Source: Membranipora membranacea (taxonomy: Eukaryota; Bryozoa; Gymnolaemata; Cheilostomatida; Membraniporidae). From it: a DNA stretch of 64,000 bases. The notes beneath the pieces were generated by a model. It did not search any database. It was not told the origin of the DNA and saw nothing but the letters and a program-made list of their open reading frames with translations. This document shows positions 11,924 through 24,667 of the stretch, one piece after another. Within the stretch, counting starts at the first letter, position 1; every line of letters starts with the position of its first letter. The DNA is taken from contig OU612075.1 of the NCBI GenBank assembly GCA_914767715.1, forward strand, positions 21,578,001-21,642,000, given 5' to 3'. The translations under genes were made by a program, and so were the position numbers.

Positions 11924-14478
11924 TAGGCTGATAAGCCAGGGGCCAAATTTAGATCTCAACGACACTTCTCATAGCAACTAAACTAGACAGCAGGTAAAAC
12001 TGACCTCTTCAATTAAAATCTACACTCATTTATTTATGAGACTATGTAACATATAAGTCTAATGTTATTTATTGAACAAAAATATTGTATTATTTCTTGT
12101 ACATCATACCAATTAACTCCCTCATTGATCTTACTGTATCAGCTAGTATTTGGATTTTTTTCCCACGTAATCAACTCTGACGGGATTATCTACCCCTGTG
12201 ATTAATATTATGGTCACTCTTTTCTCTCATCCGAAATTGCCCTCTGTAAATTTTTTTGTTATCTAATTTTAAATCGCGCTGATCTATTATCTATGAAGCG
12301 AGTAGAGTTAAGGTATTTTTGTGCATACTAAACAAAGAAGTTAGGTGATGAGGCAATTTTAGAAAATGCTTATTAGAAATTTTTCTTGAATTCAACAGAG
12401 TGTCAAGGGAATTACCCCCTCCCCCCTCCTCCATCAACTCCCGGTCCAAACCAATGACATTTACATCATGGTAGAGATTTGAGTTGTCTTCCCAGCCTAC
12501 TAGGAAATCAATATAATATTGATGGGGTTTTCTGTCATCATTACTACCTTCAGCCGATATGAGTATTATTATTTAAAATCACTACGAAAGCTGGATTGTA
12601 GGCACAGTTATAATGTAACATTATTTAGTGCAGGCAGCAGAAACTTAGATTAGCTTGTCTTCAATTTTTTTCTGCAGTGATTATTTTTATTCCTCATCAT
12701 TATCCCTCATAGAGAAAGGAATCCCTGTCTCTAGGGTTGTACCTCTTATTGGTCAAATAATCATGTATTACCTTTTTTTTTCAAATTAACTGCGAGTATT
12801 ATTTTCTTGTAACATGTTGAAGATAACGTGCTAAATAAATTTGTATCACTCTAGCAACCGGAAACGATATGGCATTCTGAAACATTTGAGCAAGTATTTA
12901 CTCATAATCCGATTCACTATCATGATGAATTAATGAGGTTTGGTAGATGATGGATTTCTTGCTAACCAGCACAGGTTTTGATCTGATAAGGGTAGAAAAG
13001 GCTGAAAAGAGGGTAATACAAATCAAACTCATGAATCTTGCCACAATTTCTTATTCACCTCACAACAAATTCTGAAGTTCTACAATGCTGTAAGTTTGAG
13101 TGACACAGTTAGAATTTGAATTGAATGTCATGGAATTGAACTTTGGTTACCATCACATTACATTGATGGTTTAATTAAATGATTTGCCTCTACCTTGGGC
13201 TCCTTGAAATGTCTGGTCAGAACAGTCATATTAACAGTTAATTGACCGCCATTTAGTGCAGTGTACTCTTACCTAAGCCAAGAACCTACAAGAAAAGCAT
13301 AACTCTATATTGCTGAGTATTGTGTTGTTGTCTTGCAGTCATCCGGAAAAAAATCAGTAAGAAAAGACTTGGTAAGAAAAAGGCTTAGTAAGGAAAAGAC
13401 TCGGTGTGGAAAAATTGATGGGATATGAGCATCAAAGTTTTTTGAGGTGTGAGTATAGTAAGAGCTCTGATGCTTTCCAATCGAGATTTTGTCGTGAATC
13501 CTCGGCTCCAATATTTTGGGGTTTTCTCCTTGTTCCTGTTATGTTATAGCACAGCTTCTTTGCGTTCTAAGAGAAGAGCAGCTCGCAAAACGTGACGGAG
13601 CAATAGGTCAGAAACTTACACACATGTGTAAGTGTAGTATAGTGGAATGTGATCTGTCGTGGTCTGTGACATATAAACCTGCTAAAACAATCGGATGTAT
13701 TCCAAGATGCCGCATTTACAGCCAAAGAACTAAGACACGTCATTGTTGACAATAAAGATCAAAGAAGTGTTTGGGACAGGTGGGCACTTTGATCGTTAGC
13801 CAATCCCTGTTTCTGCTTATGTTATTATTTTCTTATCGAAAGATTTGCAAATCATCTTTGTCTGAATGGTAGGCGTAGTTGGTTACTGTAACAGCCGCAG
13901 CCCATAAAATGTATCCATAAAGTTTTTATATTAATTATCTAAGCAGAAATGTTTTGTAATCAGTGGTAAACCTAAAAGGGTTTGTAATTGTTGTGATCTC
14001 GTCTGCACCGCCAAAGAAGACACTAAGAACTACGTGATGCTGTGCCCAATTTGCAAAAAAAAAACACTTGCTATTTGACCCTGGCCCTAGATACTGAGAA
14101 AACTACAATAAGATAGAAGGAGACACAGGTCAAAGATGTGAAAGGATCACAGCACTTGCAGGCAGTTGTCACTTGCACTGATTGACTGTCAAAAGTTTTC
14201 CTTGTATGACGGCATCAGATGACCTCCTATTGGTAGTATATATAGCCTTATGGGATATATGCCAAACCTGATTTCAATTTGGAGCTTGTGACCTCAAACG
14301 CATAAATACTAATTGACAAGATGTTTGTATAAATAAAAGCTTCAAACGCTCGGAGGTTGTTGCCATTTCAAAGTAGAAGCTCAGAGAGTTCGTACCGCGC
14401 TGTGCTGCTGTGGATAAGACTGGTGATATAAGATTTGAGTGTGACATCACAGCTTTACATCATACCTACCATCACACT
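11924..14478. other. KDM6A 3' region and gap before the lipase gene
   Basis: This holds the KDM6A 3' UTR, whose end is unclear, and the upstream region of the lipase. An AAATAAA signal lies near 12833. Short open frames at 13.3-13.8 kb lack any similarity I recognise. The only suggestive piece is a Cys-rich frame at 13938-14081, listed separately. Confidence 0.5.
13938..14081 (+). other. Cys-rich open segment, FYVE-tail-like; possible exon or relic
   Basis: After an acceptor-like tctaag, one frame reads through SGKPKRVCNCCDLVC and then YVMLCPICKKK to a TGA. The RVCxxC pattern resembles the end of FYVE-type zinc fingers (usually RVCDxCY). I found no convincing upstream exon with the RRHHCR half, only an unconvincing RHC-stop near 13740. 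It may be a decayed zinc-finger fragment, a terminal exon of an unrecognised gene, or chance. Confidence 0.2.
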
Positions 14479-17400
14479 ATGGGACGTCTGAGTATTCCTC
14501 TGTAAGTATGCTGTAATGCCAGTTACCTGATCGCCGCAGAGTAGGAATTACTGACCACCATGTTTCTGTTCCACATTATGACCGAGACAGTGACACCAAA
14601 GATAACCTTTACTCGTTTTGTAACTGTTAATATTTGGAGAAATCTGGGCGTGCAGAATAAAAATACGACCTGTTGATGTAAACAAAGTGTGATTCGTAAG
14701 GTCCAACGTGCACTCACATCAACTCGGTTTATGTGCTTAGCTAAAAACATCTATACTTTCAAGAATGTGTTTTCTTAAAATACGTTCACTGCTTTTGAGT
14801 TGGCTAAAATACATTGCTGGATGCAACTTTTAAGAGGCCAACTATAACCGAGAATAAATTTGAATGGGAATTGTGATACCAAGAAAGATATAAATAAGAT
14901 TGTTCCCTCTGTGGTGGCAGACTGATATTGCAAATTTTAGGTATTGAGGAGCCTTGATACACAGTTTTTTAAATATCACCCATTCTGCATCCACTGAGGG
15001 AACAAACTTGTTCTATGTTAGATTAACATACCTAACAGGCCAGTCTGCAGAGACAACCGTTTTCCTATACAGCCTACAGAATGATGAGGATACAATTATT
15101 TCATCAATGCTTGTATTATTGGACATACGAGTTCTTGAAGAATACATTCAAACTTTTTTTTATTTGCAGGATCTTGTTATGTTTGGCATCATTGATATAC
15201 ACGGTGGAATGTATTGCCTGTAAAGAGATGACAAACTGTGAATCATGTTTAGAACACTCGCATATATTTAACTCCTGCTACTGGAAAGATAAAACAGGCA
15301 CCTGTATGACTTCCACTGAAGTGTGGTGGGCAAAAAGTAAGTTTTTCTTGTTATCAGTTGTCATTTAGCGCCTTTATAAGTATTTTACACGGATCAACCT
15401 CCCTGAAGTTTAGAGTCGCTGTTAGAAGATTTTGTCTGTCATCTTTGACCAAGGAACTTGATTTGAACAACGGGGTCTACAGCCTTGTCTTAGTCTAGTT
15501 AGCTTAACCGGCGGCCAGTATCAGTATCAGTTAGTTCTAGATGTTAACATGGCTAATAATCTCACTCTGTAATGATAATATATGAACCTGCCAACAGCCA
15601 TTCTCAGACCATGCCAGCGGGTGCTCTACTGACAACTGAGCAAGATAAATATATTGAGCGTATCAATTTCAAACTTTTCAAAGAATCTTTAAATAGCGTG
15701 AAATTGATGTAACTCCTACCCGTAATATATTTTTTTAATTTTAAGGATGGTGGGGTGAGTCGTACGGGAATGGTGTGTGGAAGGACTACGGCCAATGTAA
15801 TCCAGTACACAATTCCAAACCCTACAACCACACGTTAGCTACAGAGTTAGCCGCCTGGTCATCGCTGGCTTACATCAACCCTGTCAATGTGAGCGTGGAA
15901 AACTTAGAGCACCTGGTAGAAAGTAACACCAACGGACAATACCAGGTTAGTAGCATACCATGAAAGGGATATGTATGTAGGGTTGGATGTATGGATTAAG
16001 TATCTTATGATCTGAGAGGAACTAATTAAAGCTGATTTACAGGATTTAAGACCCATCGTGAGAACTTCTTACTGATTCAAATGTGAGAATCTATTTTGAA
16101 CCCATTGCTATCGCCCTTCTTATCTGCCATTGGCACCTTCGAATTTATGCAAACATCTATATCAACAGAAACAAAGGTTAAATTTTGGAAATCACTGATC
16201 TCGATATCAAACCTTGGGTTACTGGTCACTTGTCAGTGATAGTGATAGTGATTATTGCTCTTATTAGACAATATACAGCAGCCATTCATGTATATCGGCT
16301 AGTCGAATATACTTGAAGCCCACATGTGGGGAAATCATTATAGGCGAGAAACTTGATTAGGAAATATGTAACGACGTAATGTAATGGAGATGCTGATAAT
16401 AATTTAATTGAATAAGAGCGAATCTAATTTGGGGAAGAAGGACGATGGGTATCGAGAAAAGGCCATAATCACAACGATACTAAAAAACATTGCTATAAAT
16501 AATTATCCTGATCTCTCCTGGTATTTACTTATACATAGTGAGACATATATCAAGTCTAATCCAATTTGCCTACTTTTCGAGCTGCTTTCATTCTACTGTT
16601 GAGCAGCTGGTTTGTAGGGAAGCAACTCCAAAAGCAGGCAAATTGTATCAAACTTGATCTAAGTGAGGCCTAACAGCAAGGCGACATTATATATGAATGT
16701 CAGTGAGACACATTTATTATTTTAGGTACTGACGTTTATGCAGAGAGACTGCAGCTGGTCAGATTTGTTTAGTTACTCTGCCTGTTCTCTGCTGGTTGCT
16801 CTCTCTAAGAGTGAGTCCAGGATTATCATCAGCTTCGAGGGTACACAGAACACACCTCAGCTCTTAGATCAGATGATTGCTGCCTCATTCAGAGGGCTCA
16901 ATGAGACGAAGTTCGGCGGAAAGGTATGCATCAAATCTAGTTCTGAATGACTTAGATTTGTATCAGAATTACTGGTCTGGGACTCTGGGATGGTCTTCTA
17001 TTAGAAATGAGCGAGACAGTTTTTAAACCAGTTCCTCTTAATCTCATCACCAAGTACCTCGCTCCTTTGGTCCTTCATTAAAGCAAATTCATTCCCAGAA
17101 CTCTCAGTCAGAAGTCGTATTATTCCAATAAGCAAATCGGCAAAAAGCAATCAGATAATGATAATGAAAGAACCCCCTGGAATGAACGAACTTTACTACT
17201 ATTTGACTTATTAAATGGAAGTTGTATATCAGATCCGAAAGTTTTGGTACAACCTTGCTTCAAGGAAGTATAAAAAGAAGCATATAACAGTAATTCTCTC
17301 CACAAGTTTACTGGTCATGTGTATAGTTTTCAAAAATTCTGGAAAAATACAAATCAATTGCCAAATTTCCCAAAATTCAAAACGTTTATTTTTTCATCAA

Positions 17401-20400
17401 ATACAAGATTAGTCTATCTTCACCAATACAGATGCCAAAACATACTTGATGATTGAAGTTTAATTTATTTTTCCCACAAGTAAGCCACTATTTGTTGTTA
17501 CTTTTATTACATAACTACCATCCGTGGTGGCGTGACCTTCCGTAGATGTGATACTGAAATATAGAACAAAGTGTGTTACTTCTGTACTTCAAAGTGTTGT
17601 GTCTTGTTCTAACCATAAAGGTGCTTCACTACAACATGTTCCTCCATGAGAAGCTGTATCCATGCCTGAGAGACTATCTCCGAGATCTGATGGAGAATCA
17701 TACAAACGACTATTCAGATTATGAGTACGTTTATAAATCTTATCAAGTTACATTTCTTGTAACGCTTGTCAATACTTTTTGTAAAAGGGCAACATGCAAG
17801 CGAGATTAAATAATAATATTACCTTGCAGAATGGATGTAAATGTTTATCAAATTTTGGCACCTTATGGGTAAAATAACTGATATCGAATCAAAATTTATC
17901 CCATCAGTGTTTGCTGGAAACCGGATATATTTGGAGGAAAATCGAAGGCGCTGCTGACCTTTGCCTTTCGTTGCCGTGGAAATAAATTGTTTTCCTACGT
18001 TTTGGAACCACAGCAAATCCATGCTCATAAAATTCTAAATGTAAACTAAATATATGAATCACAAACCAATTAATTGTTCCACTGGTCAGTTGATTGTTAG
18101 CAAATCTTGGACTGGCAGCTGAGCTTGAGTTGTTTATGTAAACATGTCTGTGGTTACAAGCAGTGGGGGGGGGGGGGGCTGATTCTAACACCCACACAAA
18201 ATCTCTACACCTTAGACATAATGTTGGTGGCTTCAAATTTATGTTGCATCCAACAATAAATTAGAAACTTTCTTCCATTCCCGTTATTTTGGTAGCTGCT
18301 GTAAAGTCTAGATTTTGACCTTTTTGAGCGTGACACAATGTTGCATCATTTCATCTAAGTGGTGCCATAAAGCACTGGCCAGTTTGAAAATCATATTTGG
18401 CATTAACTACTGGTTACATTTAAGGATGCTGTCCTTGTCAATTACATAAGAACGACATCCCCTTTGTGGTTTTAACTTGCATCTAATCAAACTACTCTCC
18501 CACTCACCCCCCCCCCCCCCACCTAATAGGATACAGACAAAGGCCCCCTAATCCTGCTTAATTAATGGGTCACCCAGTTTCAGTGCTGACACTTCTAAGA
18601 ATAACTCAGCGTTGTAGGCCACTAGCCTTGTAATGCGGCCACTTCTGTTTTAGTTGGCAAAACAGAAAAAAGTGGTCGGGACAACGCTAGATCAAGTTTA
18701 ATCCAATTGCCATGTAATCCAATTGCCATGTAATCCAGTTGCTCCCTTACACGTATGACCTGTGGATTGGAAGCCACTCTGAGTGCAGGCAAATGGACCA
18801 AACTTGGTCTAGGACAACGCTAGTGGTATACGATGGTAAATGTATTAAATGTTATTAAATTAATAACTATTATAAGATGATTTTATTATTATATATATTA
18901 TATTATATTATTAGAGTGGTTGTGACAGGACACTCTCTGGGTGGTACACAGGCCCAGCTAGCAGCAGCTTACCTCTCACATCAAGGTGTGATCTCTGATG
19001 ATAAACTTTCCGTCTACTCATTTGGAGCTCCAAGATTCGCAGATCATCAGTTCTCTAAACACTTCGGCGAAGTAAGATTAAACTGTTTATAATCCTTCCT
19101 ACAGGCACTTTGAAATTTTTTATCTGTAGTTTCCTATAATTTTCGTTAAATGTAATAAGAAAATTTAAAATTACTCCCGTGTGAAATTGAGTAATTATTA
19201 CACATTACATATACTAGAGGATAAACATATTCACTGATTTTTAATAAAGAGAGTTTGTGTAACTCACTAGTTCAAATATTGGCAAATTTTGGTGTTTTGA
19301 ATTCCTGTAATACTAGCTATCATTGAGAATTTGGTCAAATGCTACACAGGCCGATGTTTGGCATCTGTTAGCATCAACATAGGCTACGATGGGGTCGACC
19401 TGTGCTCAACGATGTGCATCGTATGCATCTATAGGCAACACCGGTCTGTTGGTGTTTCAGTCGACTTAGTCGGCCGATCCTCTCTTTTCATTGGCTGATG
19501 GGATTATAGCAGTAACCGCGAAAAGTATATTGACTATTATTGTCTGTGATTGGTTAAGAATGAGTCATGATTGTTAAATGGCCATACTGGGATATATAAT
19601 CAGTTGACCATAACGTTGGCTGCATCTGCACGTGTAGCAAATGTTACGATGTTAGCATCGAGCACAGGTTGTTTGTAAGCTGCACAACGTCGGCCCATGT
19701 AGCATGGCCTTTAAGGTTGCATCGTTTTGCATCTTACAAACAACCTGTGCTCGATGCTAAGCTAGTGAAATTTTCATCCTGTATGACCAAATTCTAAATG
19801 AATCATTTGGATATTTAAAAAGGCTTTAAAGAAGAACTTGGGATCCAATTTCTCTGAATCGAAAATTAATTGTATTTTAGTGGTTAGTGATCAAAACATT
19901 TGGTAATGAAGGCAGTGCAATATACTGGAAAAAATGACAACTGTTTAGGGTGATAAAAAGTTCATTCTTCAATAATTTACCAAAAACATTCATCAATGAG
20001 GGTTGGGCTGATGCAGTGATCAAGGACCGTGGGAATAAATTACTATTTTACCAGAAACTGAAATAAATAAATCTCTACCCTTGCTTCTGCCTCTGAATAT
20101 AGCAGATTTCAGTTTCCTCTTCAAGCTTCTGTGCAATGCAATAGGAAAACTCCATTAGGTTCACGCTTTTTATTAATTGTTCTGTGCTTTTGGTGCACAA
20201 TAAAGAGTTTTCCTACTCAAATAAATGCTCCACAAAATCTAATGAATCAACAACTTGCTAGCCATATCAGGAGGAAAATATTAAAGATCAAGAGACAAAT
20301 TCATTCTAAATTTATAACAGCAATTTATTTTACGTATCCCCAGTAAAAGTGTTGGCAGTCATTTATCAGTTATCAGCTTGCTCGATGCTTTCCTGGTAAT

Positions 20401-21177
20401 GAGACTGAATTTTACAGTTAGGCTGTTTGCCGGAGAGTTTATCATAATCCCCTTTATGTATTACAGCTGGTTCCCACTAACTGGAGGATAACACAAGCTC
20501 ACGACCCTGTGCCCTTGGTACCAGATGATAGCCAGTTTTATCATACACATGGAGAAGTTTGGTTTGAGGACTCGGGCATTGACCTAACCTCCCCTTTTAT
20601 CATCTGCCGGTTTAATGAGGTAAGTGCTATCACCATACACTTAATAATAAAGTCTAAGTCTAATTAAGTCTATGGCTATCACTGATAATGCTGAAGGAAC
20701 TCAGGAAAAAGGGGTATATTTTTAGCTATATCTGATCATGTTTTATTGATCTTTGTTAATTTGTATGGTGAGTTAGTTAGAAATTTGATGCAACCAACTA
20801 ATTATATTGAGTACCACTTGGTTCATCCGTGATATTGATTCGTCCAATTGCCTTTCAGTACAATTCTACACAAATGAAGGTATATACTAGAAGCGGAATT
20901 CATTATATAAAATTGTTATATAAAAAATACTAATTTAATAAAAATGTGATTAATAATATTGCGTTGTTTGTAGGATGAGAAATGTTCACGGTCGCAGGCC
21001 TCAGCCTTCTTCCTGTCTCTCCAGTTTGGATTTGACCATCACACCAGCTACATCATCGACAACATAGGCAGAGCTTTTAACTACACCAAGATGGAGTCAC
21101 GAGGCTCGAGCGGCTTGAACCAATCCTTACTCGTGTCGGAGACGGGCAACTGTGTCACATTCGCCGGCCATTCATGA
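14479..21177 (+). CDS. Secreted PSI-domain class 3 lipase
   Basis: Eight exons join to 401 residues: 14479-14501, 15170-15336, 15746-15945, 16726-16923, 17621-17724, 18915-19071, 20467-20619, 20974-21177. The tiny first exon supplies MGRLSIPL; spliced to LLCLASLIYTVEC it gives a textbook signal peptide, which is why I chose this start. A PSI-like Cys module follows (CKEMTNCESC...CYWKDKTGTC). The alpha/beta-hydrolase core has the nucleophile elbow GHSLGG (Ser238), the acid in AHDPVP (Asp296) and a histidine in DHHTSY (His357), matching the Ser-Asp-His order of fungal class 3 lipases. It should therefore hydrolyse acylglycerol or phospholipid esters outside the cell or in the secretory or lysosomal lumen. 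The substrate is not readable from sequence. The gene lies in the same direction as KDM6A, with a 2.6-kb gap. Confidence 0.9.
16546..16661. mobile_element. Short inverted-repeat element (MITE), copy 1
   Basis: The ends TATATCAAGTCTAATCC and CAAACTTGATCTA are inverted repeats, and the element is 116 bp. It is flanked by AGTGAGACA (16537-16545) and AGTGAGGCC (16662-16670), a 9-bp target duplication with two changes. The same ends occur at 18688 and 37094. Nine-bp duplications are typical of Mutator-like transposons. It lies in an intron of the lipase gene. Confidence 0.65.
18688..18811. mobile_element. Short inverted-repeat element (MITE), copy 2, perfect 9-bp duplication
   Basis: This 124-bp element begins TAGATCAAGTTTAATCCA and ends CAAACTTGGTCTA. 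It is flanked on both sides by GGACAACGC (18679-18687 and 18812-18820), a perfect 9-bp duplication, so it is the least decayed copy here. It has no coding capacity. It lies in an intron of the lipase gene. Confidence 0.8.
19319..19807. mobile_element. Fold-back element with 28-bp perfect internal palindrome
   Basis: The outer ends share inverted AGAATTTGGTCA/TGACCAAATTCT words near 19326 and 19784. Inside, 19652-19679 and 19733-19760 are perfect 28-bp inverted copies, separated by 53 bp that also pair partly. A weaker relative of the inner arm lies at 19370-19430. The structure fits a non-autonomous fold-back or MITE. ATCATT at both outer edges may be a target duplication or part of the terminal repeat. 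It lies in the lipase intron before exon 7. Confidence 0.65.
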
Positions 21178-22738
21178 CGTAGACTGTCTTAGACTGTTGT
21201 AGCCAAAGATCATTTTTTCACCAGTACAGATTGCAAATACTATTTTTAACCCAACAATACCATACCTCAAATCATATTGTTATATGATGTCGCTTTGTTA
21301 CCTACAATACAAGACAACCTCTAACATTGTTAGCAAGCTATGGCTTATTATACCATGTAAATTTTTCAACAGTTATATACATTAACCCCAATGCATATTG
21401 TTAGACTAAAGAATCATAACCAACTTCTTAATACATCGAATTTACTATTTTTCATTATGAATATTTACATTTACGTCTTTTAGCTGGATTTTCAACAATT
21501 AATTTTCATCTTTATGGGGTATCTTTCCCGTATCTATATTTCAGGAATTAGCTCAAGCTGCTTGAAATCTAGTATCATCACAATTTATATGTAATATAGA
21601 AAATTATACTGAGAGATCTTTGATCGCAGAATGTATTCCAAAGCAAATACGAATATAGGACAAAAAATAATTTTAGGAACACTACATTGTAATAACATCA
21701 GTCAATAGTGGCTTCTTTCAACTTAGACAATTAGTCCAAGTAGTAAACACACTTGTCAAGTAATCTAAATTCAAAAGTGGGAGACTTCAATTTACAGCGA
21801 TACTGCACCCCATACTAAAAAATTGCGATAGGGCTGTTTTCTCTCAAATCTGTAGGAAAAGTGAGAATTACAAAAAGTGGGAAGTGGACAGAAGTGGGTG
21901 TGGAAATCTGGAGGGTCCCACCTAAATAGGGAGACTTTGCAAGTATTGTAGTAAAATTTCGGCTCTGGACTTGCAGGTTTACTTTTTTCTGTGTCTAAAT
22001 TCAAAAGGCTATGGCCAAACAGTGACCATTCATCACTTTGAGATGTGTAAGCTATTGAGCTGATAAGTCATAGTAGTTTGCTTATTTGTGTTTTATTGTC
22101 TGGTGTATTTGTAAGACCATAATTCCTGCGTACTGCTTCCATATGGTTTCATGATACTAAAGACAAAATAATACTCTCTGAACACTGAAAAATTTCCGTG
22201 CAGCAAACCACCAAATTAAATACTTCTAAGTCTATTCCTCTTCCTGCACAGGGTATTCACTTGAAGGTTCACAGGCTGCCACATAGGTTAATGAGGGGCT
22301 ATCAACAGTGCCAAACTGAGGGTGTATACATTCAGGTCTCATAGACGTGGTAACCAAGAATTCCACCACAAATTTGATGAAGTCGTACTTCTTTCACAAG
22401 CTTATGATATGTTTGCGTAGGAAAACAAAATTTGGAATGTAAACCCTCCTAGAAGTTGTAGTACCAGAGTTATCACTTCATGGAAAGGATGTACAAAACT
22501 CCCTACTCTTATATATATGAAGGTGGTTCTTTTGTCAAATATTCAACATTCTCAGTTTCTTTCAGTGAAACTCCACATCAATCGAAGCATTATGGGGTCT
22601 GTATTAGAGCTACTATTTATCCAGTCATCAATATAGTATCTATTAGATACTACATTTGTTTGCTGTTTTACCTCCAAAAGTGTTAGTTGCAAAGAGTGGA
22701 GTGAACAATTTTGCACTGATGTATCAAACTATTATATT
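21178..22738. other. Convergent gap between lipase and mTERF-like gene
   Basis: The 3' ends of the two genes face each other here. No further exon is recognisable. A dispersed repeat copy lies at 21751-21878. Short open frames on both strands lack supporting similarity. Confidence 0.5.
21751..21878. repeat. Dispersed repeat, uninterrupted copy
   Basis: This 128-bp stretch reappears at 29296-29588. Shared words include aagtaatctaaattcaaaag, cagcgatactgcacc and gatagggctgttttctctca. In the second copy the middle is replaced by or carries about 170 extra bases. Family and mechanism are unknown. Confidence 0.8.
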
Positions 22739-24667
22739 TCAATACATCAATGCAAAGTTCTTTCGAGGTAAGACATCTCTGGTTAGTCTGAAGAGATCGT
22801 TGTCATAGTGTAAAGGATTGGCACTAAACGATGACAGAACTGTCAGGATGAAGTTCTCTGCTTGATCTAGTTGGACAATCATCAGATTGAGTTTTACAAT
22901 GTTATCAGTAGCAGAATTGTATCTTATAGCGAATCGCTCAGGTGGGTTTTGCATCAGTGCTTGTAATGCTGACTTCATAAAGCCAATAACAACTGGTGCC
23001 TGAGCGATGTCTTCAGCTGTGAATCCGAGCTCACATTTGAGATATTTTACCGTTTCCTTGAGCTCGTGTCCTTGAGTTGTGGACAGCAGGTAACTCAATC
23101 TAAATTTATCGAGACCTCCCTCTTGTGCTTCTTTTGGTGTGATACCAGCGATGGACAGAAGCCTGTACCGGGTCAGAGTTCTGGCCCCTCTCCTGTGAGG
23201 TGGCAGATATATCATGTACAGATAACTTATAACCTCATGAGGTGTTTTGTAGCCTAGCAGCTTCATGTCGCCTATACTGTCTATGAGATCATCAATGCTG
23301 ATAATCTTGATACATTTATATTCGTCTATAATTGACTGAGGTTTTGTGCCGAGGTAATGCATCATAAGCCTAGCCATATCTCCCTCTATAATCGAGCTGA
23401 CATGATTACTAAGCATGGGCGTGGTTATGTTCTTAACTTTGGATAGTTCCTTTTCATCAGCACCATAGGAGGCTAAAATCCTATACAGCGGTACATGCTC
23501 CCTCTCTGTCTCTCGTGGGCGGGATGGGTTCTTGATCACGTGTTCTGCTTCTTCATTAAACGATCCAATCAAGTTAGCCATGGTCATCTGTAATCAATCA
23601 CAACTTGATGACTAAACCACTCATATGATGATCATAGGTTAAACCACTCATATGATTATCATAGGCATTTACTTTTGGGTTGAAGAAAACTATACACAAC
23701 ACAACTGTGGTTTTTGCTAGATAATCACACATCATCACATGCATCAGGTTAGCCAGTGTAAGGAGAGTCTGAGCCCCCCAGACTCTTGCCGCCCACCAGT
23801 CTGACGGTCGCAGTTTGAGGTCTGACTTGCTGAAAAGAGAATTTCTATCTCAGACTCAAACCTTATACTAGGTACTTTGTTACTCCATTATCAAATGGAT
23901 GAATGGAACCATTTTTGCCGGGCTTGAAATCTGAACACTTTGAGTGAGACTTTGCATGTTATGTATACGTACCTGTTTACGGTCCACCTGCATACAGAGT
24001 ACATGCCATCTCAGTTCTTGTAAACTGTAATGATCACACAAGAATTCTATACCAGTCATAACGTCCTCATATTCAAACCCTTGCATCTCCAAGAACATAT
24101 AAAGTACATGTTCTTCATTCGGCTGGTGCTCGATATGTTTAGATCTTCGATTTTTACCAATGGTCTTCTGCCCCTTGTGTCGCCTTATGCGATCAGACTC
24201 GGACATCAGCTTCATCTGGTTCACCACACCCCACATTTCAGACTGAGTGTTTGAGTCCTGACTGATCGAGAAATACCCTTTTGGAGTCCCGGTACATTTA
24301 TCTAAGGCAATGTTTCTATCATACTTTGTTGGTAGGTAGGTAAAACTATGACTCAACCTTCTGAAATGAAAAATAGAGTGTATCGTACTACTCGGATATA
24401 CACTCATATAACCCATGTGTAAAAAGAAGTTCTATCTCCTATCTTGTGCACATATGGATTGTGTTAGATAGTTTTCCTTCATTATGCACTAATGTAGCTT
24501 AGCCAAATATACTTGCTGAGCTATGTGACATTTTGCAAGAGGTTGTTGGCGGCTCCTGTGTAATAAAAAAGTCTGTGGTCTAGAAAATGATTAAATTGTT
24601 AAAATTAGGAATATAATCCTTACCGAAGATGAGTTGTGGTTATTCTGTAGAGTAAAGTGTTGATCAT
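22739..24667 (-). CDS. mTERF-like mitochondrial protein
   Basis: Three exons on the minus strand (24624-24667, 23973-24360, 22739-23587) join to 426 residues. The short first exon, starting MINTLLYRITTTHLR, spliced to RLSHSFTYLPTKYDRN gives a basic, hydroxylated, acid-poor leader typical of a mitochondrial targeting peptide. The body is helical, with repeated Leu-rich units of the kind seen in mTERF repeats, for example LGFTAEDIAQAPVVIG, YGADEKELSKVKN and GFEYEDVMTGIEFL. The length fits mTERF proteins (about 380-420 residues), which bind mitochondrial DNA or ribosomal RNA and act in transcription or ribosome assembly. The targeting and gene structure are solid. The family call rests on repeat pattern rather than close identity, and I cannot say which MTERF it is. 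The next candidate would be another helical-repeat mitochondrial protein. Confidence 0.6.
23761..23830. repeat. Dispersed GC-richer repeat piece shared with 45.2 kb
   Basis: agtctgagccccccagactcttgcc here matches cagtctgagcccccaagact followed by cttgcc at about 45230-45256, with GC-rich bases after both. It lies in an intron of the mTERF-like gene. It is probably a fragment of an interspersed element of unknown type. Confidence 0.5.

Noticed and set aside
13516-13749. Gene at 13.5-13.75 kb
   Set aside because: Two overlapping frames are open, but neither shows a domain, and splice sites do not link them to neighbours.
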